This document shows, piece by piece, positions 14,001-26,021 of a stretch of 64,000 bases of DNA. The notes beneath the pieces are model-generated. The model did not search any database, was not told where the DNA came from, and worked only from the letters and a program-made list of their open reading frames with translations. This stretch comes from Neoechinorhynchus agilis. Lineage: Eukaryota > Acanthocephala. The position numbers and the translations under genes are program-made. The number at the start of each line of letters is the position of its first letter. The first letter of the stretch is position 1. The stretch covers positions 1,922,001 through 1,986,000 of the forward strand of contig CM121341.1 of NCBI GenBank assembly GCA_051530055.1, written 5' to 3'.

Positions 14001-14658
14001 TTTTATCAAAACACTGCCATTAAAAAACACAGTAGGGTGAAACGTCATACGCTGGAGGCCTAGAAATCGAAAACTGCGTCTTGGCTTTGGTATAATACTT
14101 GATGTTTTACTAAAATATTCAAAACTTTTCTTTTCGTAAAAAATGGGTTTTATAAAGCAGTGCGCCTAATGAAATAAATTCTCTACGGAGTTTGCGACTG
14201 ACAAAATCTCGACCTTAAAATTTCCTTATAAATGGCGCCATTTTGTTAGATTATGTTGCGCACCAAATAGAGTCCATCTAAAATTTGTCAAACTAATAAC
14301 TACATGGTCTCAGATGGACATGTTTTTGGGTAGACCACCAAATTTATCAATTGACCGCGTGTCAACAGCGATCGACCAGAGACTTTAAATAATAGCCTGC
14401 TCCGGCAAAAATAACCAACTTGTCGCCGCAAAATCCTGTCGTCCAATTGGCTTTTTGTGCATGTTTTTGTAGCCAATCAGCATTCAGAAAAAGTACTTAC
14501 GCTTCTAACTGATTCGGAAATGGATAATCAGAAACAGCTTGACCATTTAAAAAATTTTCATCGCTTTCCCACGGTTGGCACCCGTCTCTAAACTCTTCCT
14601 CACAGTTATTTCTGGGCTTCTGGCTCTCTTTACCGATTTGCTTTACTTCTTTGGACAT
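11088..14658 (-). CDS. hb: Hunchback-family zinc-finger transcription factor
   Basis: Four exons on the minus strand, 14658-14501, 13654-13577, 12913-12433 and 12257-11088, have compatible phases and total 1,887 nt (628 residues). The last two are certain; the first two are inferred from splice sites and frame. The fingers carry the Hunchback signature: KHHYDYHLRGH, then KPYRCTKCDYRC, then SMLRSHISSHRR. An earlier split finger (CKEC...H..R..H) spans the exon 3/4 junction. The C-terminus has the Ikaros/Hunchback finger pair (CNICWTSFNDSCSYLTH and CTKCKK...H..CC) used for dimerisation. The family acts in the nucleus in axial patterning and neuroblast timing. A finger or isolated C-x2-C...H-x-H near CDRCDFCASS lies between the two blocks. 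Linkers are Ser/Thr/Pro rich. Confidence 0.9.
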
Positions 14659-14712
14659 TGCGGTGACGACGAACGATGATTGGAACGGAATGAAAATGGT
14701 TTGCGTGAGCAA

Positions 14713-17700
14713 TGGGTCGACCTAGACGGCACTGATGCGGAACATGGCATTATTCGGATCACGTATATAATTCTGGTGTAGCTGAGAGCGTATATTTTTA
14801 GTTTCATTTGGTCGGGAATAAGCTGGTTGTGTAAACATTGCTAATAAATGTTAGTAAAATGTTTATGTTTTAGTCGACTCTATAGAATACGGCAAATATG
14901 AACTTACGATGAGCTAAGTCCTAAAATGATGACCGTTAGTTATTTTCCTTTACCTTGTATAATTTAAGCATTGAAAGGTGCTGCGAATTCGACGTATAAT
15001 GCAATGAAATTGAGGAAAATTATTTAGGTTGTTTGAACAAATTTATTGGCAACTTACAAACAGATTCTCACTTGATTTGCAAAAATTAGACTATTTTTCA
15101 TATTAAAAATTAAACAAAGTTTAAGTATCGATCTTGACGTGCTGCTTTTTCTCGTTGCAACTAGAACAAACTTTTGATGGCCAACACGTCCTTTTAGTAA
15201 GGCCTTTTTATTTCATTTCATCAACTCCTTGATAACGTAAAGTGGATTTGCTGAGTTAACCGTGAGCCGAAATGCAATAAAGGATAATTGGGGACAACCC
15301 ATGAAGTAAAGTAAATAGTAACGCATTTTGTTCCTTTTTCGTAGGTTATTAAACAAAATGTTCCAATTATTAAAACCTTCACCATCATGGTTTTATTTTA
15401 CGAAATTTTATTGAATCAGTGCAGTGGCTATAATCTCGATTGTGTCCTGTATTTTACTTGGGTCAAGTAAGGGCTAAAGTAAAGTCGATTGGTTTGATCT
15501 ATATTGAATAATACGTCCATTGTTCCGCTTTCGAGGATTCATTTTTTAAATTAAAAAGCAAAGCTTAATCTTACCAATGTAATTTTTATTATTTCGTCCA
15601 ACCACAATATTGATCCCAATCACTATAAATAATTTTAGATGTCTTGATTAAGACGAATAACATTTGTGTGGTCGCGACCGGCCAGTCAACGACACCATTC
15701 CAGTCAATTATGTTTCTTAATAAAATCATGCTGTACTTTGAACATTGTCATGATTGGCCAAATAACCATTAAAGTCATAGATCGAGACTCTCCTGGGGTT
15801 AAAATTTCACCTAAAAGCAAACCAGCGCTTAAATGTGCGACTTTTACTCATCATAAGGAATTATAGTTACGATCCGCTCTTGCCCATCAAAGCGAAATTT
15901 AAAGAATGTAATGCATTTATTAGTATGCACCGATGGATTAATATTCCGTCTATTGAGTGCATCGACACTGTACCTAATAAATTTAGCTACGTTTTATGTC
16001 CATGCCAAATTTGTCATTGAAATTAGCTCGTATAATCCACAATCGCTTATTTAGTCTGTCCATGGCCCGTGTCTTCTCAAGTAAATTAGAAGGTGTCTCA
16101 ATAAATTAACACTTTCAATGTCTAATCTCACAATAAGCTTTCAAATTTTGGGTGTTAAGACCATTGATTGCTGAAATGCGGCCACCAGCTTAATGTATTA
16201 ACAACAAAACCACTTCAGAGGCGCTATTAATTTACGACCTTAAAAATAAAACGATAAAAGCAATTCTACGGAAAGACCTTAGGCGTTAATTGTTCCTTCA
16301 AACAGACCAAAATTAATTCGTTGACGATTTCCAATAATCCACTCGGCCGTCTCTTGCACCTTTAGAAATTGAGATTATCTTCAACGCATTCACTGTTCTA
16401 GAAGCAGTAAATGGACAACGTGGATTTATTGAAGAATAACTTACCTTCAAGCGCCGTCTATTATTCATGTAAATTATTTTCGCATTCTGTGCCATGCTTG
16501 CTTAAGTCCACCTATCGACAGTTAGAATCGATGGAATCCATTAGAGTGTCGATCTTGTATAAATCATGTTTGGTTCCTTCCCAAGGAAATCTTAGCAAAG
16601 TCGGTGCGTTATAGCCGACGCAAATCAGATAACTACATGATTATCCATTGTATTCGATCGGTAGTGCAAATTGCTAGTTAAGTGGTCAATCGCCATCAAA
16701 GCAATATCTTTCATATATGGTTCTTAGGCTTACAACAAAACGTCTCTTGGTAATTCAACGCGACACCGTCTATCAAAACATAGATAAAAACTCTTAGGAG
16801 AAAACTTGTATGATCGCAACAATCCGCGCTTTCGTTTCAATGCTTCTTTACTTTTTAATCCGCAAATTTTAAGATATTTTGAATACATATTTCTGCAAAT
16901 TTATAAAATTCATAAAAAAACACTTCGAGATTCCTATACTCTAGCAACTTGTATAATCCTACTATTAATGGCAACTGTCTTTGTTTTCTTTGTGTATGAT
17001 TTTTGTCTTTTTGGGATGTTATTTCTATTTGCGAGTTTCCTTTGATTTTGATTTCTTATGATTAGGTGGATATCTTAGATATACCCTAAGTCACGGAAGC
17101 AAAAGGCAGTCGGAATCGCACGTATTATAAATCAACCGAAGCTTTCCTGACAAGTCGTCCGAGACACAGAATTAAATACGGCTATCATGAAGTTCAATCT
17201 TGCTTTAAAACTGCTTTTCTGAATTAATCCGGAGAATAACACAAATCGATGCACAAATCTATTCTCTATCAATGAGAAGGACCTCATTTAACCGCATTTC
17301 TACAAATATAAAATTTAAAAATCAAGCAAGTAGTATTCGCTTTTTTAAACTCGCATAAAAGGTTTGTTTTTGAAAGGGCAGATCAAGGCTACCATAGATT
17401 GCTTTCGTTTAGGAGCATTCTTTGGCAATCGATTCGTTATTTGTTGCAAAAAAATAGACAACGATGTTCGTTATTCGAGCGAAATGGGATTCAGCCTTGT
17501 TTGGTCGCACTTTACCCAACCTACAAAATATATACGATTACATTTTAGCTTCTAGATCTCCACAAAGAAACTTTTATAACAACATAATCTTGTGCTCAAA
17601 TATCATTTCAATAAAAACGTTTATGTCTGTACTTACATCTTTTGAAAATTCAAACATTTCCAAAGTACTATTAATATAACAGAAATCCCAACTAACGAAA

Positions 17701-18957
17701 TTCGAATGTATGTTTTTTGTGAAAAAAGATATTAAAGCTTAAAATGCATAACTTTAGGAAACCCAATTCCATCAACAGGTAATGTTATAGATCTTTAAAG
17801 TTTTCACTTTCGAAGAATATTAGTGAATTTCGGTATGATTTCTAGATTCTAAACTCGATGTCATAAAACCCAGGAAGCTTTAAAAGTCATTAGTTAATTT
17901 CCGCTACTCCATTTGGATTCACTTAATAAAAATAACAAGCGCAGTTCAATGAAAAGCTCGAGTATTCTTGTCGCCTTTTAATTGTAAGGAGATTTTTAAC
18001 ACGATTCCATTTCCTCTAGTTTCCGAATTCTAATATCATCGGAAACCGAAGTGCGTCATTAAGGTCTTTAAATTCTCAAGACACTTCGAAAAAGCACACA
18101 GTTTGTGTCCTGGAATTCCATTTGGAAAAAACTGGGAAACGGCCTCTATTAAATGTTGAAATGAAGTCAGAAAATCCACATAAGCCGATTTGAGAATGAA
18201 GTGATAAAATTCCGTTTCATAACCCGGACGGATCTGTCCATTTTGGCTTCATGTAATTTGAAAGATATCACAAGCGTAGATTCGAATATGGATGGTGCGA
18301 TTAAGTTCCTTCGTTGCCTCATCGTTAGAACGGGATTGTTTCTTTGACGGAGTTAATCAGAACTTTGCTGATTCAATGGGTCTAATGGCTTCAGCGTCTT
18401 TTGTGTTTCCCAGTATCTCCGAAAAAAAAGCAAAAAATTTACACTGGTCAATCCGTCTGAAAATATTTAACAAGTGATGGAAGGTTCAAATATTATAAAA
18501 TCGCTGATTCGTCCCATGGATGCAATTATTGAAGTCTGCTAATTGAGCGTTATAGAATTTCCTTAGGTTGCTTTCAAATTCACTTCCTGTTACTGATCGA
18601 TGCATTCTTGAGGACTCGACCTTCAACTATATTCCAAAACATTTCCTTGATCAAATGTAATCTATCCCACATTCTCGCTGAGACACAATACATCTCAGGC
18701 ACGGTTGTACGTGTGCGGTATTTATTCGGCTTGTACTGAGGGGTCTTAGAGAAATGACATCCAACGCTTATTTAAATCGCTTAGGAAACCGTTCACTGAT
18801 CAAAGGTTACACTTTCAAAGATCTTTTGTGTTCGTTTTCTCATTGACATTTTCAATAGAACCTTATGAGTATGCAAACGACTTGGCAACTTTAAAAGCTT
18901 TCTATTCATCGCGAAAATCAAGAACCTCTTTAAATTTCAATCCATTTGACTTCTTAG
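14713..18957. other. long intergenic region, nothing recognised
   Basis: About 4.2 kb of AT-rich DNA with only short chance frames. I found no tRNA B-box, coding similarity or clear terminal repeats. It should contain the divergent regulatory regions of hunchback (left) and meckelin (right). Confidence 0.45.
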
Positions 18958-21900
18958 ATGCATAAGAAAATGAGAGATCTTCTACTGCTACTGAATATTC
19001 TTGATAAGCTTCTCAGTCAATTAATTCCAATGTCAAATATTGAAACTCTTCATTCTTGTGAGAATCATTATATGTATTATGATACGGTTCTACTCAGATG
19101 CAGGATGTGCCCCCCGAATTCTAGTGTGTCCAAGGACGATGGTGAGTGCTTTTTTCGATTTACATTTGTTATCAAATATTTATGGCATTTAGTATTCAAT
19201 TGTAAGTGCTCACCGGGATTCTACCATGAGCAGTATAGAGGAAATGGAGCCGTGAAATGCGGCGCTTGCCCGAGTTCTCATGTGAGTTCCGAAGGGTTTT
19301 TGAACTATCACTTACTCAGTTAAGGGGATATCTTGTTTTTCTGAAAATATCATAATTTCGAGTTTGAAGATTGAATTGTTCATGTTTTTTATCGAGGAAA
19401 AATTGATGGAATTTATTAAGTCCGATTGGTTTCGGAGGCACACAATCTTGTACGTATTTAATAAATTCCTTCAATTTTTCCTCCATAAAAAACAATAATT
19501 TGTAGTATATTTTGTGCAGTTTTACAAAAAATTAAACCTATTACCTAAAAATCCATGTTTGAAATTCTCCACTTTTTAGACAAACGAGATTCATTCCTTT
19601 AATTAAACCTCGAGATTCTTTAACAGTTTAACCGAATCCCGTTATTCGCCATAATTTTTGAACTGCATAGAATTCAAATATAAAATAATCTTTCCCCATA
19701 ACTCATCAAGTAATACGACCAATTTATTACTATTTAGCCAATACAATCAATCGATGGATTTGGTTGCGTAGCATGTGATCGAAAATTTTCTGATTGTTCA
19801 CGCGGTTGCCCTTTTGGATATCTACCAAGTATGCCCATTACGAATTAAAGAGCAAACTAATATTTCTGGTAGATGAAATGTCTACGAACGGAAGCTTTTT
19901 TGACGAAAAATGGGTGGGTTCAATGAGATTATCGATTCGTCGTTGCACAAAATGTGGTGGAGATAAGAAACAGTTCTTTATCGAACCCGATGTTAACATG
20001 CATAGGTTTTAGCTTAAATTTGTTTTCCTAATTCGTCATGAATGTTCGATAGATGCAAAAGCTGTCGGTCAAGAATACTCAATGAATCCATTCTTATGAT
20101 GCCGGATCCATGTAGCTGTAAAGGACGTGAGAAGGTGCATTCTTGAGATTGTGGAATTTAATCGTTTTTGTTTTCTCTCTAATTTCAAGAAAGGAGGTTT
20201 TTGTTTCAAAAAGGAGCAATTTCCTGTTGATGAAAAATCGTTGGATAAAATGGCGATCATTCGCGGAACGGTGAGTAAAACGAGCTAGATTTTCTGATTT
20301 ACGGGCGGAGGTAACACGATTTGGCTTATGGTAAATACTAGGAGGGATAACTACGTTCTTAGTCGTGCCATTAATAAGAGATGAAGATCTCAGACATCCG
20401 AAAATCTTTCAGTCTATACACGCTCAACCTGAGAAGACCCGGCACCGTTGCTTTGTTGCTTTTTCCTAGAGCAATACTGCAATGAGAGTAATTTTACTGG
20501 CCGTAATGATTTAGTTCACATCCTGGCAACACTATCCGTTGTAAAAGAGTCACTAAGATCGCCCAAATCATTGTAAACAGTAGGGATTTTAGTTTGTAAA
20601 GCCATGACGAAGTTAGAAAGTACCATAACTCAAAAACAGATTTTGGATGTCGTTCTACTTTTCTGTGAACATTATAGAATAAAAAATCAGAATATATCGA
20701 AGATCATCTCACTGCGGTTTACAATCTTTGCAAAGTAAGTGACCTCGCGCTTTTGCTATTGATCAGAGTGTCGTTGTTTAGACAAAGATTAACTCAGCTA
20801 GCAACCTCACTGCTTGCAATGCTCTAGTAAATATGGCCGCCGTGCAACATTATCGGCAGGATGGGGTCATAAAATTAGTTCATCAAATGTACAATATCCA
20901 CGAAAATGATGCATCCACTGGAAGGTATTGCATAAATCTTAACATTTTTAGACCCTTCTTCGAATAGTACTCTGAATATTCCAGCTGTTGAGTATCCGAA
21001 TGGCACGTTTTCTAATTATCTGTCAGAAAAATTCGGGCGCTTGGAAGGTCACTATTCTGGATTAATACAATTAGTGAGTAAGAAGATTGTCGGTCATAAG
21101 ATGGATATTTTTTTAAGCGCGATACTATAAGTGTAATCTATGCTCAATACACACTGAATGGAAAATTTATCGGATGGAGCAACTTTATGCCTTCTCCCTG
21201 TGGACCTTTTATGGGATTCAGTATGACACAACCAAAAATTGGATTTGATTGTATAAAAAAGGTTTGCATCCATTTACATCTTTAGTGCTTGAAGACTTAT
21301 TAAAGTTTCCTGTAGCATGCAAAAACCGTTTAAGTATCCACGCGTTAAATGCAATTTCGTATTATCTCGTTTTTTATAGCTGTGTAGATAATTTTTAGCG
21401 TGTTGCATTAAACACACAATCAAAAATATTATATTTAGATCAAGTCGAAAATAATTATTGATTTTTAAGTGTAAATCTCAATGCTCGCAATTAAAAACAA
21501 TTTAGACGTTTTACTCTACTAAAGTTTAATTTTATAAATGTTTCGCTTGTAGCGTATCATGTGCTTATTATTTAATGTGTCTTGCTTTCTATTTGATGTT
21601 AAAAAAATTAAAACAAAAACATTTTGAATATTGAACTTTCTAACTAAACAAAAGTGCGGGCGATAAAACTAAATATAGTAGATCGTCATTTATCCGAATT
21701 AATTTTGACTGTACACCATTCGGATACGAAATTTTTCGGATAGCCGAAAACCCAATATGACTTATTTAGTTTTTAAAGCTAGACTACAGATATAAAAGTT
21801 CTTAACATGCGGAGGGAAGTAGTTAAAAAAGCGAGATTGGGGTTGAATTACATAATTTTAGTTTATTGATGAAAATAATCGCTTATTTGATCTTTATATC

Positions 21901-24900
21901 CCATTGCACACCTTCTTTTTTCGCTGCAAGGTTTTTGATTTTCTTCTAGCAGATGAATTTGAGTAGGACAGCATTCTGATCCGGATAAAATTGACGTTTC
22001 GGATAATTGACGTTCAACTATATTGTTTATTGATACGTTGTCAACATTGAAAGTTTTTGAATTATTTCCATCAAATCTCCAGACGTTTTACTCCATGAAT
22101 CCTTAAGTGTTCGATGCAAGCCAACTGGTTTACTAAAAACTCTCCTGAGGACACCCGATTTTTCGAAGCTTATCTAAAATACAGGAGTTCAAAAACCAAT
22201 ACATGGAAATACGTACCCATTCCTGTCATTGTAATGAATGAGTATCCTGATATTCATTCCTCGAAAACTTTTATGAGTATAAAAACTTTTTTTATTGCAG
22301 TAATCCTTTTTTCTATTTAGATAACGTCCACAAAATAAAACTACGGAGAAGATTTTTTTCTGTTGATAGAAAAACCACGATTCCAACCGGAGGTAAAGAA
22401 ATTTAATTTCTAAATAATGCTTAAAACAACTTAGCAGGCACATCTCCCATTTATATAACAATCCTTTCAAAATTTGATATTCTGTTCCGTTTTCCTTTCA
22501 AAGAGCACGGATTAGACAAAATCCGTTTGCCTTTGATAGAAATCAACTACACTGACATTGAGCCGCAAAACAGTTTTAATGAAATTACAGTTCCACTTCG
22601 AGTTTCTATTCGGTTCAAAGGAGAATCCGAAACTGGCAACGGCTATATGCATTTGGCATTCTTTTTATCAACCATTGCAGCTTTTATCGAGACCTTTTTA
22701 GCGGTCATTCGATTTGCTCGGAGACATGGATCGCAAAAATCATTCCTACAGGTATTTCTCTTTTTATTGATATTTTTCTAAGAAGAGATAAGACCTTTAT
22801 ACATACTCTTTCGAGATTTATTGGGATAATAACCGATTATTTGTTTCTTGCGTTTGTGCTCATTGCAGTATTCTCCTTAATGTTTCATCAAGTAAGTTAT
22901 TCAATAAAGAAATTGAGATACATCCTTCGTCTCTTAAAAAGTCAGGAACATCCGTCGAGAACTTCTACCTAATGCGAATTCCAATAATGAACCACATCCA
23001 ATATGTAATTTTGATTTTAACAATTTTCAAAACAATCGATATTGTTCATCTCATCTATTATCATTATTTTGTAGAAATTTATTTTATTGATTGGGAATCC
23101 CCAAAGTTAATGTCAGGTATGTACAGAATAAGTTGAACTCAGTATTTGCAACCAATGTACAGGAAATATTGTAAGGAAAGGATGCGGCTGGAGGCCTAGT
23201 TTTGTGGCCAATGAATGGAGTAAATTGCAAACCGTTCGAAAGATACCCTTTGAATCGCAGCTCATTGTTGCACTTGTCATGATGAAGGTATTTTTAATGC
23301 TGCACGATGATTAGCTAACATAAATTTAGGTTCATTTGGTGTTTTTAAAATTTTATAAATGTCAATTTTATTGATCTTGTTTTGTGCCAGTAAACTGTTG
23401 AGAAATTATTGTGGATTTCCTCTAATTTTTATTGATTTTCTCACTGAGCCAATACTTTAATCCAGACGTTTATTGGATGTATTTCACTAAATTAATCAAA
23501 AGTTCCTTGGTCGAATTCGGAACTTTATTGATGAAGCATTCCAGACTAACTTTTTTATACTACCACTTGGTTTATACTTCAGCCATTTGTCGCATTTATC
23601 CACAGTGGATAGCAATCGTCATCTTAGGTTTTTTAATTAATTTAAAAATTCAATTTGGAAGAAATTATTTTTTGGATGAGTGCTCATAAAATTGTGACAA
23701 ATTAATTTTCTTCATTCGATTGTCAAATATCACATGATATTTGAAATTGGAATCCGGTTAAACATTTGAAGTTGTCATGCATTAAGCTAAAGAATGACTA
23801 TAGCAAACGTAACGTAAACTTACTCAAAATGTATAATATCTTTAGATCGCATTAAGCGCTTATGACAATGGACCATCTACAATCCCCTGCATTACTAATG
23901 TAGGTCTCGGTCAACTAATGCAAATGGTGTTGTTTCTAGTATTCTGGACATCATCAGGTAATTTTATTTTATGATATCGAAATCCGCATATTTTCACTAA
24001 GCAATGATTCATCATGCAATCTACTTCTGTGGATACTCCCGCTTGATAAAAGATCGATTCTACAACATGATCGATCTTTGCTCTGTCGCCAATATTAGCA
24101 TTTTGCTTTTGAGTGAAAGACTTCATGGGTACTACATTCATGGTCGATCTCCTCATGGGTCCACCGATGTTGAATTATTCGAGATTTTAAATAACTTTAA
24201 AAACGAGAAGGTAAGTTATTACTATTTTATAAAATAAAAGAAAAATATTTGGAAAAGGAGAATTTGTGTAGTCAACGTGGACTCGTGATTGGAAACGCTA
24301 CACAAGTGTTTGAATTGAGAATCACGCCCCAATTCCGTTTACAAATCGATAATGCTGTAAGTTTTGTTACAGTCTGCAGTGCTGCAGTAGTCAGTTATGA
24401 AGACTTGGTGTCTTCTACGCTTTATTTAATAGAGAAATGTTACTTTCAGGCTATTAGATTGTGAAACTGAACTGTTTGATCACATTGTACTCATTTACGC
24501 TGATGGTTTTCTTTAATCTCTTTTCAAACATTGTTTTTAATGCAGTTAAATAATTATTGATATTTAAAAACGTGTACTATCTCTTGCATTCAAAAATGAT
24601 CGAAATATTTTGCCACTTCATAACGAAAATTGCAAATTCTCAATGAAATATTAATATATGCCTTGTATTATCTTCGGGAAAAAGATATACTTTCTTTTAG
24701 TAGTTTTGCCACCCCGGATTTAAGTTCACTAGTTTATTTCCGATATTTCATCGGATAAAGATAACGCTAATTTTCGTGTTTTAGATGGCAAACCTTGATA
24801 ATGTCGGAATTATTCGACGAAAGGGTGGCAAAACTACCAAAAGAAATTTAATACATGCGTTTTAAATTGAATTAAAATCTAGATTTATAAAATAGCCGAG

Positions 24901-26021
24901 CAAATTATATGGCAAGAATTGCTCAAAAAATCGATTTTAAACTTCAATGATAAAACTTAACATAATTTCTTGACCGCTGAGTGAATTTTAAAGATTACAT
25001 CGTTGTGAAAATGGTATTAAATTCATTTACTCCTTGAATACCGTAGAAAACACGGCTAAATTACCTAGCTATACATTACTCTTTTCATTTGAAAATCTAC
25101 TAATACGTTGGATGATGATTTAAGGTTGCCGAAGTGCGTAGTCTCCAGACGAGTTGTAAGCTAATTAGCGATCCAATCACTGTAATCAGAGATGAGGCTA
25201 ATAAGATGAGTTTGACGAATGATTCCATAGTCGATCGAATCGAAACCTTACCCACCCGGCCAATTCGACAAGGCGCTTTTGATCGATTAAATGATTTGCT
25301 CAAAAAATATATTGACCATGTTAGACATGTTTTGAAATCTTCTCCAGCCATTTTGAGTAGAACTTAATTGAGGACTGTCTTGATTATGAGATTCGAGAAA
25401 AATCCGCTACAGAAAGGATGCTGGATATTGAATTGAACAATTCAACCGAAAAAAGTCTATTTTTCTCAAGTATGTACCTTTAAATGGATTTTATATACTT
25501 AGAATCTAAATACTTATTGAAATCAGTACAAAAGGCGCTTTTAAAGTGCACATGCGATTTTTGATTTTATATCTTAATGTAGTAAATGTCTTAAAATCCT
25601 CACTGAGTATTGAAAATTTGTCGAGGTAAAATTCACCTGGATGACATAATTTTTTTAATTAAAACTACAGAAATATAGCACATAAGGAATATCTCAGTTT
25701 TGGTTTAAGCACAAATTCAACGATCAAAATCATTTAGACGTCGGCTCACACAAGTTCGCGAAGGTTACATTTTATGGTCACGAGCGATCATTTTTCGTGT
25801 GGAACGCATTGGTGTTCATGGTCTTAAATTTTTATTTCAATGCTTCTGGGCGATATTTAATATTTCCTGGCGTTGGATGCTGTTTACTTCAATGGGTGAG
25901 CAAAAGTTAATATTTTTAATTTTTAGAAAAAGCTTTATAGATTGCCGAAATGATTCGGAAATATGCAACCACGTTGCAATTGCAACGCAAGACGATGGTA
26001 GACAAGAGATTATTATTATAG
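18958..26021 (+). CDS. TMEM67: meckelin (transmembrane protein 67)
   Basis: Meckelin is a ciliary transition-zone membrane protein with a Cys-rich extracellular region. Exons I can place (approximate): 18958-19141, 19193-19281, 19738-19828, 19873-20005, 20053-20134, 20190-20270, 20691-20734, 20782-20934, 20968-21073, 21118-21261, 22108-22276, 22321-22392, 22435-22751, about 22783-22891, 22942-23116, 23162-23288, one short exon near 23340, 23845-23957, 24002-24210, 24258-24356, 25127-25316, 25362-25471, 25738-25895 and 25941-26021. Landmarks matching the vertebrate protein: CxCSPGFY and GGFCF in the Cys-rich part, FIDWES, FVANEWSKLQTVRK, IDLCSVANISILLLSER, GYYIHGRSPHG, ENLCSQRGLV and a C-terminal end close to KTLVDQRFLI. 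A hydrophobic leader follows the first Met. TTCTTAG abuts the ATG directly. Introns carry several repeats. The junction around 23290-23844 is unresolved. Confidence 0.93.
19382..19495. repeat. foldback repeat in meckelin intron 2
   Basis: Arms 19384-19418 and 19460-19494 are inverted copies of 35 nt with about two mismatches, around a ~40-nt loop that contains GGTTTCGGAGGCACACAATC. Arm sequence (GGAATTTATTA, ending in a GAGGAAAAATTGA box) matches the dispersed repeat family seen at 26490, 43826, 44030, 45225, 47046 and 52050. Confidence 0.7.
21677..22019. mobile_element. MITE with pogo/Tigger-like terminal repeats
   Basis: The ends are inverted: GTAGATCGTCATTTATCCGAA on the left and the complement of GTTGAACGTCAATTATCCGAA on the right, about 18 of 21 matching, flanked by TATA on both sides (TA target-site duplication). 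ATTATCCGAA ends and TA targets are typical of pogo-type Tc1/mariner elements. The 343-nt body has no transposase frame, so it is non-autonomous. It lies in a meckelin intron. Confidence 0.65.
24692..24845. mobile_element. short MITE with near-perfect 23-bp inverted repeats
   Basis: Left end 24692-24714 and right end 24823-24845 are inverted repeats with one mismatch in 23 (the core GTAGTTTTGCCACCC and its complement). The 154-nt element has no coding frame. Family not recognised; target-site duplication unclear. It lies in the long intron before the last four meckelin exons. Confidence 0.6.

Noticed and set aside
23432-23689. 85-codon frame inside meckelin (possible missing exon)
   Set aside because: It does not res­emble the meckelin segment expected there, which is found at 23845-23957; I treat it as intron.
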